DNA of 42,203 nt. Source: WLMZ01 sp037140375. Its GTDB lineage: Bacteria > Actinomycetota > Acidimicrobiia > Acidimicrobiales > Ilumatobacteraceae. Each line of letters begins with the position of its first letter. Position 1 is the first letter of the stretch. Location of the stretch: contig JBAXER010000018.1 of the NCBI GenBank assembly GCA_037140375.1, positions 1 to 42,203 on the forward strand. Direction: 5' to 3'. Positions 1-7,269 of this stretch are shown in pieces. The notes below the pieces were generated by a model that saw only the letters and a program-made list of their open reading frames with translations, had not been told where the DNA came from and did no database searches. The translations under genes and the position numbers were made by a program.

Positions 1-112
1 TGTGCTCGGATGTGTGATCGTCGGCGGGCCTGTGAGGGGGAGTCCGCCGACCGCGTGCAGCGCCGAGGTGGGCTGGAGAGTCAGGCATGTTGCTAGCAGG
101 GTATCTACGCCA

Positions 113-146
113 AGACCCTGAATGGCGCTTTCTCGAAGCAGGGTCT
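113..146. repeat. 8-bp inverted repeat upstream of the PLP enzyme gene
   Basis: AGACCCTG (113-120) is answered by CAGGGTCT (139-146) across an 18-nt spacer; a further CAGGGT lies at 97-102. The pair overlaps the expected -35 region of the promoter at 153-158, so an operator role is possible. It would lie upstream of the inferred transcription start and so is not an RNA hairpin of the leaderless message. Confidence 0.4.
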
Positions 147-152
147 GGCACC

Positions 153-158
153 TATTGT
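153..158 (+). promoter_or_regulatory. Leaderless -10 element TATTGT
   Basis: TATTGT ends 6 nt before the GTG at 165, so transcription would begin at or next to the start codon. The -35 region is weak. Confidence 0.5.
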
Positions 159-164
159 CTATGC

Positions 165-1361
165 GTGACCAATGACCACCCATCTTCGAGCGCGCAACAG
201 CCCGCTACGACGGCAATTACCGCCGGCCGATCGGCCAACGGCACGTCGCTCGCCACGCCGCTGTGGGCCTCGAGTACATGGGTGTCAACAGGACTTGTCG
301 ACGCTCGCCGGCGCGCTACCGGACGCCGATCCACAGAGTTCTACAGCCGCTACGCGAACCCCACGGTTCGCGCATTCGAAGAAGCCATCGCCGCGCTCGA
401 GGGTGCCGAAGACGCAGTTGCATACGCAAGCGGAATGGGCGCGCTGAGCACCACGATTCTGGCGCTGTGCAGTTCGGGCAGCCACATCGTCGCCCAGCAA
501 CAGCTCTACGCCGGCACGCTTGCCTTCTTGCAGGGGCCGTGTCGGCGATTTGGTATCGATGTCACGTATGTCGACGGCACGAAGCCCGGCGCGTTTGCTG
601 CTGCAGTTCAACCCGGCCGCACGATGCTCGTGCTCGCCGAGTCTCCGTCGAACCCACTACTCGAGTTGATCGATCTCGATGAGCTTGGCGCGATCAAGGG
701 TCCCTTCACTGTGGTCGACTCCACATTTGCCACTCCCCTTGGTCAGCACCCGATTCAGCACGGCGTCGACCTCGTGATCCACTCAGCTACCAAGGGCATC
801 GATGGTCACAACGATGCAACGCTCGGTGTGATCGCTGGCGAGCGAGACCTGCTCGACGAAATCTGGAGCTACGGCGTGCTGCACGGTGCAACCCCGTCGC
901 CCGCCGACGCGCTCAACGCACTCCGCGGAATTCGCACGCTCGCAGTGCGCACGACTCACCAATCGAAGTCGGCAATGCAGATCTCCACGGCGCTCGCTAC
1001 GCACGCCGCAGTGCGCGCCGCGCATTACCCCGGTCTCACCACACATCCGCAATACGAACTCGGTCAGCGGCAAATGCGCAACAGCGGCACCGTGCTCGCG
1101 TTCGATGTGGCCGGTGGTCTTGAACACGCAACATCAGTTCTCGAACGCGTCCGGTTGGTGCGTGTGGCTACATCGCTCGGAGGCCCCGAGACGTTGATGT
1201 GTCACCCCGCAACATCGACCCACTCAAGCCTCACCGCTGAAGAACTCGCGGCCGCTGGCATCACCCCGGGTCTGCTGCGAGTATCAGTTGGCCTTGAAGA
1301 CCCCAACGATCTCATCGCCGATCTGAACCAAGCACTCGAACGGGTCACTACCTCAGCATGA
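165..1361 (+). CDS. Cys/Met-metabolism PLP-dependent enzyme (trans-sulfuration family)
   Basis: This is a fold-type I PLP enzyme of the cystathionine gamma-synthase / methionine gamma-lyase / O-acetylhomoserine sulfhydrylase family. Visible signatures are the YSRYANPT segment near the N-terminus, the ASGMGA phosphate-binding loop, the ESPSNPLLE strand, the VDSTFATP strand with the cofactor-binding Asp, and SATKGIDGH with the Schiff-base lysine (about K210). The GTG at 165 gives 398 residues, normal for the family, and is placed by the -10 element at 153-158; an ATG at 87 would add 26 residues without family character. The stop overlaps the next start as ATGA, so the two are translationally coupled. 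Exact substrate (cystathionine, methionine or acylhomoserine) cannot be told from sequence alone. Confidence 0.85.
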   Translation: MTNDHPSSSAQQPATTAITAGRSANGTSLATPLWASSTWVSTGLVDARRRATGRRSTEFYSRYANPTVRAFEEAIAALEGAEDAVAYASGMGALSTTILALCSSGSHIVAQQQLYAGTLAFLQGPCRRFGIDVTYVDGTKPGAFAAAVQPGRTMLVLAESPSNPLLELIDLDELGAIKGPFTVVDSTFATPLGQHPIQHGVDLVIHSATKGIDGHNDATLGVIAGERDLLDEIWSYGVLHGATPSPADALNALRGIRTLAVRTTHQSKSAMQISTALATHAAVRAAHYPGLTTHPQYELGQRQMRNSGTVLAFDVAGGLEHATSVLERVRLVRVATSLGGPETLMCHPATSTHSSLTAEELAAAGITPGLLRVSVGLEDPNDLIADLNQALERVTTSA

Positions 1362-2095
1362 AATCGTTTGGAGTGCTCTGCCTCCATGGTCTGGGTGGCA
1401 CGCCGCACAGCATCATGCCAGTCACTGCCGCAATTCACGAGGCCGGCTACACCGTGGTCGCCCCTCATCTCATCGGGCACGGCACCACACCCGAAGACCT
1501 CATCGACTGCACCTGGAACGACTGGATGCAAGGCGTGCTCGAGGCGGCCGACGCGCTCTCGCGTCGCTGCGGTGCTGTCGTAGTCGTGGGTCAATCAATG
1601 GGTGCCACGCTTGCGTTGCTCACCGCTGCACACCGCAACGATGTTCGTGGTGTCGCCGTAGTCAACCCTGTGGTCTTGCCGCCCGACCCTGATACCACCG
1701 AGCATTTCGAATACCTCATCAGCCGCGGCCGAACGATGCAGCCTGCTGGCGAATCAGACATTCGCGACCAAAGCGCGCGCGACAGCGCGTACGCCGAACT
1801 GCCGCTGCGCTCACTCATCGAACTCGGTCGTGGCGCCACCCTCGCCAACGCCACGATGGCAAGCCTCAATATGCCGCTGCTCATTGCATCAAGTGATCAC
1901 GACAATGTGGTCGATCCGACGAACTCTGACGCGCTCGAACACACCGTCATCGCCGCCGGACATGGACCCGTCACTCGCCTTCGTTTAGCGAACAGTGGCC
2001 ACGTTGCAGCGCTCGACTTCGACCGCGAACTGTTGTGCACCGAACTGCTGACTTGGTTAGCCAATTTGACCGACGAGTCAGCCGTTTCTGTCTGA
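1358..2095 (+). CDS. Alpha/beta hydrolase (carboxylesterase / monoacylglycerol lipase-like)
   Basis: A 245-residue soluble alpha/beta-hydrolase. The oxyanion-hole motif HGLGG is at residues 10-14, the nucleophile elbow GQSMG places Ser80, the acid is Asp182 in SSDHDNVVDP and the base is His215 in NSGHVA. Length and spacing resemble the Est30-type carboxylesterases. It begins inside the stop codon of the PLP enzyme gene (ATGA), so the two are made from one message. The substrate is unknown; the pairing with a sulfur-amino-acid enzyme suggests, but does not prove, hydrolysis of an ester or thioester linked to that pathway. Confidence 0.85.
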   Translation: MKSFGVLCLHGLGGTPHSIMPVTAAIHEAGYTVVAPHLIGHGTTPEDLIDCTWNDWMQGVLEAADALSRRCGAVVVVGQSMGATLALLTAAHRNDVRGVAVVNPVVLPPDPDTTEHFEYLISRGRTMQPAGESDIRDQSARDSAYAELPLRSLIELGRGATLANATMASLNMPLLIASSDHDNVVDPTNSDALEHTVIAAGHGPVTRLRLANSGHVAALDFDRELLCTELLTWLANLTDESAVSV

Positions 2096-2110
2096 TGAAT
2101 CAGTGAGTAG

Positions 2111-2136
2111 CGAGTCCGCGACGAACTCGTTATGGT
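2111..2136 (+). promoter_or_regulatory. Putative promoter of the homospermidine synthase operon
   Basis: TATGGT at 2131-2136 fits a -10 element and would give a leader of about 55-60 nt. A short inverted repeat CGAGT...ACTCG (2111-2115 / 2125-2129) lies immediately upstream. No good -35 is seen, so this is tentative. Confidence 0.3.
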
Positions 2137-2199
2137 CGCCTTCCTGTGTCCGGAACAAACCGGCCAGAAAGGAAACCGATCTCACCAGGAGGCGTTCAC

Positions 2200-2334
2200 A
2201 TGAACAATTTCGATGGCACTGCCACCGCAGGCCGCAAAGGCATCGCATACGACTGGCAGAGTCTTCTTGCCAATGACGTCATTGCGTCCTTCGAGGCACA
2301 ACTTGCCGATTTGGTTCTGGAATCTGCTGAATGA
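2200..2334 (+). CDS. 44-residue ORF translationally coupled to homospermidine synthase
   Basis: I do not recognise this small protein. It begins at an ATG preceded by a near-perfect Shine-Dalgarno (AGGAGG) and ends by overlapping the next start codon as ATGA, so ribosomes finishing it would initiate homospermidine synthase. The peptide is mixed-charge with an acidic C-terminus (VLESAE), one Trp, one Tyr and no Cys, and no signal peptide or membrane segment. A longer version from an upstream ATG (2146) ignores the strong ribosome site and is less likely. It could be a regulatory upstream ORF, as known for some polyamine genes in eukaryotes, or a small partner protein. Both are inference. Confidence 0.65.
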   Translation: MNNFDGTATAGRKGIAYDWQSLLANDVIASFEAQLADLVLESAE

Positions 2335-3791
2335 CTGTCCTCCCCCAGCGGGTGCTGGTGCTCGGGTGCGGCTCTGTGGCGCAATGCGTCGTGCCGTTGT
2401 TGGTGCGTGATCTTGGGATCGAACCCAATCGCATCAACGTCGTCGATTTCGTCGACAACCGAGCCCGCATCGCCGAGGTCCTCGAGCTGGGGGTTCATTA
2501 CGAACAAGATCGGCTCACGCCCGACAACCTGAATGCGTTCCTGAGTGATCGTGTCGGCAGCGGCGATTTGCTGGTCGATCTTGCCTGGAATATCGACAAT
2601 CCCACGATCCTGCAGTGGTGTCGAGACCACAACGTCCGTTACCTGAACACCTCTGTTGAGGTTTGGGATCCGTACGACGATCTGCAACGCACCCACCCCA
2701 TCGATCGCACGCTGTATGTGCGCCACTCGCAACTGAGGCGCATGAAGGCCACGTGGGGCGACAACAACGGCGCCACCGCGATTGTTGAGCACGGCGCCAA
2801 CCCTGGCCTTGTGAGCCACTTCTTGAAGCAGGCGCTGCGCGAGATCGGCTCGCGCCTGTTATCTGATGGCATCGCCGGCACACGCACTGGCGCCATCGAG
2901 ACTGCGCTCGCCGACAACAGCTACAACACGCTCGCTCAGCTCACCGGCACCAAGGTGATTCACATCTCCGAGCGCGATACGCAGATCACCAACGTGCCCA
3001 AAGAGTTCGACGAGTTCGTGAATACATGGTCGGTCGATGGCCTCTACGAAGAGGGCGTTGCTCCGGCCGAGATGGGCTGGGGCACGCACGAACTGCGCCT
3101 TCCCAAGAACGCCTACACCCACAATGGCGAAGGCCCCCGCAACCAAATCTGCATGGCTCAGCCTGGGCTCAACACGATGGTTCGTTCGTGGGTTCCATGT
3201 GGCCCGATGCACGGCATGGTCATTCGCCATGGCGAAGCACTCACCATCAGCGATCACCTCACGGTGTGGGACGACTTTGGCAATCCGTTGTACCGCCCAA
3301 CCGTTCACTACGCCTATTGCCCATCCGAGTCGGCCATCGCCAGCATTCACGAACTGCGTCAAAACGACTGGCGCATGCAGAGCCGCCAGCGCATTTTGAA
3401 CGACGAGATCATCAGCGGCCGCGACGAACTTGGCGTGTTGCTGATGGGTCACGACTACACCAGTTGGTGGACCGGTTCGTTGCTGTCTATCGACGAAGCC
3501 CGCGCCATCGTGCCGGGGCAAAGCGCCACCACAGTTCAAGTGGGCGGCAGCATCATCGGCGCGTTGAGTTGGATGATCAAGAACCCCAACGCAGGTCTGC
3601 TCGTACCCGACGACTTGCCGTGGGAAGAAGTGCTCAACGTGTCACGCAAGTATCTGGGCACGCTGCACTCGGGACCCACCGATTGGACACCGCTGCGCGA
3701 CCGCAACGATCTGTTCCCGGTGTACGGCGACGAAAGCGATGGGTTGAACCTCAACGACCCGTGGCAGTTCGACAACTTCCTGATCCGCTGA
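2331..3791 (+). CDS. hss: Homospermidine synthase
   Basis: This NAD-dependent enzyme makes sym-homospermidine from putrescine (with a second putrescine or spermidine as aminobutyl donor), a cytosolic polyamine step. The 486-residue length fits bacterial enzymes of this family (about 477). It has an N-terminal Rossmann GCGSVAQ motif, HGANPGLVSHFLKQAL, HISERDTQ, VNTWSVDG, PAEMGWGTHE, YRPTVHYAYCP, ELGVLLMGH, NPNAGL, and a C-terminal TDWTPL and DPWQFDNFLIR. These blocks match the Blastochloris-type enzyme closely as I recall it. Translation is coupled to the 44-residue ORF by an ATGA overlap. No polyamine decarboxylase or other polyamine gene lies beside it; the next gene is convergent. Confidence 0.92.
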   Translation: MTVLPQRVLVLGCGSVAQCVVPLLVRDLGIEPNRINVVDFVDNRARIAEVLELGVHYEQDRLTPDNLNAFLSDRVGSGDLLVDLAWNIDNPTILQWCRDHNVRYLNTSVEVWDPYDDLQRTHPIDRTLYVRHSQLRRMKATWGDNNGATAIVEHGANPGLVSHFLKQALREIGSRLLSDGIAGTRTGAIETALADNSYNTLAQLTGTKVIHISERDTQITNVPKEFDEFVNTWSVDGLYEEGVAPAEMGWGTHELRLPKNAYTHNGEGPRNQICMAQPGLNTMVRSWVPCGPMHGMVIRHGEALTISDHLTVWDDFGNPLYRPTVHYAYCPSESAIASIHELRQNDWRMQSRQRILNDEIISGRDELGVLLMGHDYTSWWTGSLLSIDEARAIVPGQSATTVQVGGSIIGALSWMIKNPNAGLLVPDDLPWEEVLNVSRKYLGTLHSGPTDWTPLRDRNDLFPVYGDESDGLNLNDPWQFDNFLIR

Positions 3792-3817
3792 CGATCACGC
3801 TCGCCGACCGGGCGGCC

Positions 3818-4840
3818 TTACACAGCGCCGCTAGCCCGCACTGCCGCAACCGTTGCCGCCACCAGTTCTGTCGACGCCGCGTACGGCATGTAGAACGCCA
3901 CCCGCTCGGCAACACCGTCGAACCGACGAACCAGCTTTGCCCCAACTTCGTCGGGCGTGCCGCATACAGCGATGGTCTGCAAGATGTCGTCGTCGATGAG
4001 CCCGATCATGTCGAGCCAACGACCTTGCTTCGAGAGCACATTGAGCTCAACATGCAGATCGCCCCAGCCATGCGCATCGAGCACCGGCCGGTAGCTCGGC
4101 GTTGATCCGTAGAACGAGAGCAAACCTTTCACACCGCCGACAGCCGCTGCGTACTCGGCTTCGTCGCGCCCAACGCAGACGATGGCCTGAGCAATCACGC
4201 TGATATCGCTGCGCGCCCGACCCGCGGCGGCGAGGCCTGCGGAGAGATTGGTCATGGTCTGCTCGGTGAAGAAGCGTTCGGTGCTGAACGGCATCACCAA
4301 CAACCCATCGGCCACCTCGCCCGCCATGCGGGTCATCAGCGGGCCCAGCGCACCGAGCCAGATCGGCGGCGGCCCGTAAGGATTCGGGCCGGGGTTGAAC
4401 ATCGGGGTCATCAGTGTGTGGCGATAGAAGTCGCCCTCAAAGCGAAGCCGCTCGCCAGTGGACCATGCAGTGAAGATCGCCCGCATTGCGGCGACCATCT
4501 CGCGCATACGCGCAACCGGCGGATCGAACTGGGCCCCAAAGCGCTTCTCGATCTGCGGCTTAATCTGCGAGCCAAGCCCGAGCATGAAGCGGCCCTGACT
4601 CAACAACTGCAAGTCATTGGCGAGGTACGCCAACTGCATTGGGTTACGCGGCAACGCGATCGCCACGTTGGTATACAAATCGACTCGGCTGTTCGGCGCC
4701 GCCAACGTGAGCGGCACGAAACCATCGTGCGGACCCTCGAACGTGAACGCGCCATCGATGCCGGCATCGGCGAGTTGCGCAGCCTCGTTCGCCGCATCGG
4801 CGAAGGATCGAAGTTGCGTATCGAGCTTCATACTGGCCAT
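3818..4840 (-). CDS. F420-dependent LLM-class oxidoreductase (TIGR03617-like)
   Basis: A 340-residue luciferase-like monooxygenase-fold protein, probably using reduced F420 rather than flavin, as is usual for actinobacterial members. Visible blocks are the N-terminal MKLDTQL strand, AQLADAGIDGAFTFEGPHDGFVPL, TNVAIALPRNPMQLAYLANDLQLLSQGRFMLGLG (the family core), the Phe-Gly segment with MREMVAAMRAIF, and GPPPIWLGALGPLMTRMAGEVADGLL. The substrate is unknown. The ATG at 4840 is supported by a -10 element ending 6 nt upstream; an internal ATG three codons later is an alternative. It is monocistronic and convergent with hss. Confidence 0.85.
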   Translation of the reverse strand: MASMKLDTQLRSFADAANEAAQLADAGIDGAFTFEGPHDGFVPLTLAAPNSRVDLYTNVAIALPRNPMQLAYLANDLQLLSQGRFMLGLGSQIKPQIEKRFGAQFDPPVARMREMVAAMRAIFTAWSTGERLRFEGDFYRHTLMTPMFNPGPNPYGPPPIWLGALGPLMTRMAGEVADGLLVMPFSTERFFTEQTMTNLSAGLAAAGRARSDISVIAQAIVCVGRDEAEYAAAVGGVKGLLSFYGSTPSYRPVLDAHGWGDLHVELNVLSKQGRWLDMIGLIDDDILQTIAVCGTPDEVGAKLVRRFDGVAERVAFYMPYAASTELVAATVAAVRASGAV

Positions 4841-4846
4841 ATGGCG

Positions 4847-4852
4847 ACCATA
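4847..4852 (-). promoter_or_regulatory. Leaderless -10 element TATGGT
   Basis: Read on the minus strand, TATGGT ends 6 nt before the ATG of the LLM oxidoreductase, consistent with leaderless transcription. Confidence 0.5.
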
Positions 4853-4931
4853 GTCGGCGGGTGATTCTTACTCGCTCTTACGCCATTCACATGCACCCCA
4901 AAAGCTCGACTCCGCACTTGTAATCGCATGG

Positions 4932-4959
4932 TTGCACTACCAGCAGCTCGTGCTAGTCT
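4932..4959 (+). promoter_or_regulatory. leu operon promoter
   Basis: TTGCAC (4932-4937) and TAGTCT (4954-4959) are separated by 16 nt. The -10 ends 7 nt before the ATG of the leader peptide, so the leader is itself leaderless. This is the best -35/-10 pair in the window. Confidence 0.65.
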
Positions 4960-4966
4960 TTGCCCC

Positions 4967-4999
4967 ATGACGCGTCTGATCGGCCTCCTTCTTACCTAA
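4967..4999 (+). CDS. leuL: leu leader peptide (attenuator peptide)
   Basis: A 10-codon ORF encodes MTRLIGLLLT followed by TAA. Four codons are leucine (4976-4978 and three in a row at 4985-4993), plus one isoleucine. It sits between a good promoter and an intrinsic terminator ahead of leuA, the layout of a transcription attenuator in which ribosome speed at Leu codons reports leucyl-tRNA supply. Translation would start at the first nucleotide of the message. Leucine attenuators upstream of leuA are known from other Actinobacteria. Confidence 0.8.
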   Translation: MTRLIGLLLT

Positions 5000-5025
5000 G
5001 GCGAACGCCCCATATCGCGTTCGTC
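5000..5025 (+). promoter_or_regulatory. Attenuator first hairpin
   Basis: Directly after the leader stop codon, 5000-5008 pairs with 5017-5025 (nine pairs, one G-U) around an 8-nt loop. A ribosome stalled at the Leu codons would cover its 5' arm. I could not identify the competing antiterminator pairing. Confidence 0.55.
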
Positions 5026-5028
5026 CAG

Positions 5029-5064
5029 CCCCTTGTGCCACAGCGCAGGGGGTTCTTGCTTTTT
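5029..5064 (+). terminator. Intrinsic terminator of the leu attenuator
   Basis: CCCCTTGTGC (5029-5038) pairs with GCGCAGGGGG (5043-5052) over ten positions, two of them G-U, around the tetraloop CACA. It is followed by the T-rich tail TTCTTGCTTTTT. It lies about 65 nt before the leuA start, so it would stop transcription before leuA when leucine is plentiful. Confidence 0.8.
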
Positions 5065-5127
5065 CAGGACCAAACCACTCAGCTCACAGCACGGCACACC
5101 AGCGAAGTTCACACCCAGGAGCACCAC

Positions 5128-6843
5128 ATGCCACCGCCAAACGTAACGCCAAAGAAGATGCCGTTCGAGAAGTACCAGCCGTGGCTACCCCTGGTGCTCA
5201 CCGACCGCACGTGGCCCGACGTGCGCGTGTCCAAAGCCCCACTGTGGTGCAGTGTCGACCTCCGCGACGGCAACCAAGCGTTGATTGATCCAATGGATCC
5301 AGATCGCAAGCGGCGCATGTTCGACGCGTTGGTGAAGATGGGATTCAAAGAGATCGAGGTGGGCTTCCCGGCCGCAAGCCAGCCCGACTTCGATTTCGTA
5401 CGCCAGCTCATCGAAGAAGATCTCATCCCCGACGACGTGACCATTCAGGTTCTGGTGCAGTGCCGCCAAGAGTTGCTCGAGCGCACCTACGAAAGCCTGC
5501 AGGGCGTGAACAAGGCCATCGTTCACTTTTACAACAGCACCAATCCGTTGCAGCGCGAAGTGGTGTTCAACCTTGATAAGGGCGGCATCATCGATATCGC
5601 GGTCAACGCTGCCAAGCTCGCCCGCAAGCTTGAGCAGACCTTGGTCGGCAGCCAAATTCGCTACGAGTACTCCCCCGAGAGCTTCACGCTCACCGAGCCG
5701 CAATACGCGCTCGACATTTGCCATGCCGTGATGGACGTCATCGAGCCCACCCCCGAACTGCCCATCATCTTCAACTTGCCCGCCACCGTCGAGTGCTACA
5801 CCGCCAATGTCTACGGCGATGTCATCGAGTGGTTCGGTCGCAACGTCCGTAACCGCTCGAGCGTGGTCGTCAGCCTGCATCCACACAACGACCGCGGCAC
5901 CGGTGTTGCCGCAGCCGAGTTTGGCGTGATGGCTGGTGCCGATCGCGTTGAGGGCACCTTGTTCGGCAACGGTGAGCGCACCGGCAACGTCGACATCGTG
6001 AACCTCGCGATGAACCTGTTTGCACTTGGCGTCGACCCCGAGCTCGACATCAGCGACATCGACGCGCTGCGTCGCGTTGCCGAATACTGCAACCGCTTGC
6101 CGGTGCACCCACGCCACGCCTACGTGGGCGATCTGGTCTACACCTCATTCTCGGGCAGTCACCAAGACGCCATCAAAAAGGGCTTCGACGTGCTGTACGC
6201 GAAAGCTGCAGCCAAGGGCAACAAGCCAGACGACTACGAGACCTGGGGCGTGCCGTATCTGCCCATCGACCCCAAGCATGTGGGCCGCACCTACGAAGCG
6301 GTCGTTCGCGTGAACAGCCAAAGCGGCAAGGGTGGCGTTGCATACATGATGAAGGCCGAGCACGGCTTCGATCTGCCACGCCGTTTGCAGGTTGAGTTCT
6401 CGAAGACCATTCAGCACATCACCGAAGACTCGGGCACCGAGATCAGCCCCGTCACGATGTGGGAAGCGTTCCAGTCCGAGTACCTCGATGCGAATCCGGC
6501 AATCCGCCTCGACAGCCACGAGCTGCGCTCAACCAGCGAGGGCCAGCGCAGCGAGGTCACCGCGCAACTCATCGTCGATGGCACGCATGTCACCGTTCGC
6601 GGCGTGGGCAATGGCCCAATCGATGCGTTCGTGCATGCCTTGCGCGATGGCCTCGGCGTATCAATCGATGTGCTCGACTACGCCGAGCACGCGATGGGTT
6701 CGGGTTCCGAAGCGACCGCCGTGGCCTACGTAGAGACCAAGGACGACAACGGCCAAGTGCGTTGGGGCATCGGCACCGACCCAAGCATCATCACGGCTTC
6801 GTTCCATGCCGTGGTGTCGGCCGTACTTCGACAGCGCGCATAG
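5128..6843 (+). CDS. leuA: 2-isopropylmalate synthase (type 2 LeuA)
   Basis: This enzyme condenses acetyl-CoA with 2-oxoisovalerate, the first committed step of leucine synthesis. The ATG at 5128 follows AGGAG (5117-5121) at a good distance and gives 571 residues, the length of the long actinobacterial/fungal-type LeuA. Visible features are DLRDGNQAL (44-52, metal and substrate binding), ATVECYTANVYGD, HPHNDRGTG (251-259, with the divalent metal His), and LFGNGERTGNVD (about 278-289). The C-terminal region from about residue 430 is the expected leucine-sensing allosteric domain. Expression should be controlled by the upstream leucine attenuator. No other leu genes follow. Confidence 0.95.
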   Translation: MPPPNVTPKKMPFEKYQPWLPLVLTDRTWPDVRVSKAPLWCSVDLRDGNQALIDPMDPDRKRRMFDALVKMGFKEIEVGFPAASQPDFDFVRQLIEEDLIPDDVTIQVLVQCRQELLERTYESLQGVNKAIVHFYNSTNPLQREVVFNLDKGGIIDIAVNAAKLARKLEQTLVGSQIRYEYSPESFTLTEPQYALDICHAVMDVIEPTPELPIIFNLPATVECYTANVYGDVIEWFGRNVRNRSSVVVSLHPHNDRGTGVAAAEFGVMAGADRVEGTLFGNGERTGNVDIVNLAMNLFALGVDPELDISDIDALRRVAEYCNRLPVHPRHAYVGDLVYTSFSGSHQDAIKKGFDVLYAKAAAKGNKPDDYETWGVPYLPIDPKHVGRTYEAVVRVNSQSGKGGVAYMMKAEHGFDLPRRLQVEFSKTIQHITEDSGTEISPVTMWEAFQSEYLDANPAIRLDSHELRSTSEGQRSEVTAQLIVDGTHVTVRGVGNGPIDAFVHALRDGLGVSIDVLDYAEHAMGSGSEATAVAYVETKDDNGQVRWGIGTDPSIITASFHAVVSAVLRQRA

Positions 6844-6852
6844 GTCACACCG

Positions 6853-7023
6853 ATGACTCGCTGCATCAAGAAGCTATTCGTCGTACTGGTCTTGTGCGCA
6901 GGCGTTGGGTCGTTGTTGGTGGTGCTCAAGCGCCGCCGCGACGAGTCGATGCCTGGGCGCGCCAGCGCAGCGCAATGGGCCGCGTCACCCCATGCACCAT
7001 CTACGATGCATCAAACGGCATAA
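6853..7023 (+). CDS. Small single-span membrane protein (56 aa)
   Basis: A short ORF begins 9 nt after leuA. It has a basic start (MTRCIKK), one hydrophobic segment at about residues 8-25 (LFVVLVLCAGVGSLLVVL), then a KRRR stop-transfer cluster and a polar tail containing AAQWAA. The arrangement resembles small actinobacterial proteins of the DLW-39 type, but I cannot assign a family. No strong ribosome site is present; it may depend on readthrough from leuA. The topology (N-out, basic side in) follows from the KRRR cluster. Function unknown. Confidence 0.5.
   Translation: MTRCIKKLFVVLVLCAGVGSLLVVLKRRRDESMPGRASAAQWAASPHAPSTMHQTA
7002..7007 (+). promoter_or_regulatory. Possible -10 element of the ferredoxin gene
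   Basis: TACGAT lies 49 nt upstream of the ferredoxin ATG and would give a short leader containing the AAGGAG ribosome site. No clear -35; tentative. Confidence 0.25.
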
Positions 7024-7056
7024 CTGCTGAGCAATCCCATCTCGCAAGGAGCAACC

Positions 7057-7248
7057 ATGAAGGTCAGTGTTGATTTCGACGTTTGCGCATCCACCGGTGC
7101 GTGCATGCAGACATGCCCCGAAGTCTTTGAGGTTCGCAGCGACGGCTACCTCTACGTATTGCAGGAAAATCCTGGCGAAGAACTTCGCGAAAAGGTCGAG
7201 CTTGCCGCCGACCTGTGCCCCACCGCAGCCATCACCGTCGAAGGCTAA
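7057..7248 (+). CDS. Small 3Fe-4S-type ferredoxin
   Basis: A 63-residue ferredoxin of the kind that feeds electrons to cytochrome P450s and related oxygenases in actinobacteria. The cluster ligands are Cys10, Cys16, Cys20-Pro and Cys54-Pro. The residue where a fourth nearby Cys would sit (position 13) is Thr, which points to a [3Fe-4S] rather than a classical [4Fe-4S] centre. AAGGAG at 7046-7051 is a strong ribosome site. No P450 or ferredoxin reductase lies in the window, so its partner is unknown. Confidence 0.9.
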   Translation: MKVSVDFDVCASTGACMQTCPEVFEVRSDGYLYVLQENPGEELREKVELAADLCPTAAITVEG

Positions 7249-7269
7249 GCGCACGCTGCTGCTCACTGC

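Larger units (their letters stand above)
1..164. other. Left-edge non-coding stretch
   Basis: No convincing gene is visible here. Short open frames run in from the left edge on the + strand (stops near 109-111 and 121-123), but none has a recognisable product. The right half carries an inverted repeat and the -10 element of the next gene, described separately. Confidence 0.4.

Noticed and set aside
1..164. Structured RNA (RNase P, SRP or SAM riboswitch) in the left edge
   Set aside because: I looked for conserved core motifs of these RNAs and found none; the inverted repeat alone is not enough.
3026..4105. 359-codon open frame on the + strand
   Set aside because: It overlaps hss in another frame and runs antisense into the LLM gene; Arg/His-rich without motifs.
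5185..6117. 310-codon open frame on the - strand
   Set aside because: Antisense to leuA, which is strongly supported; no recognisable domain.
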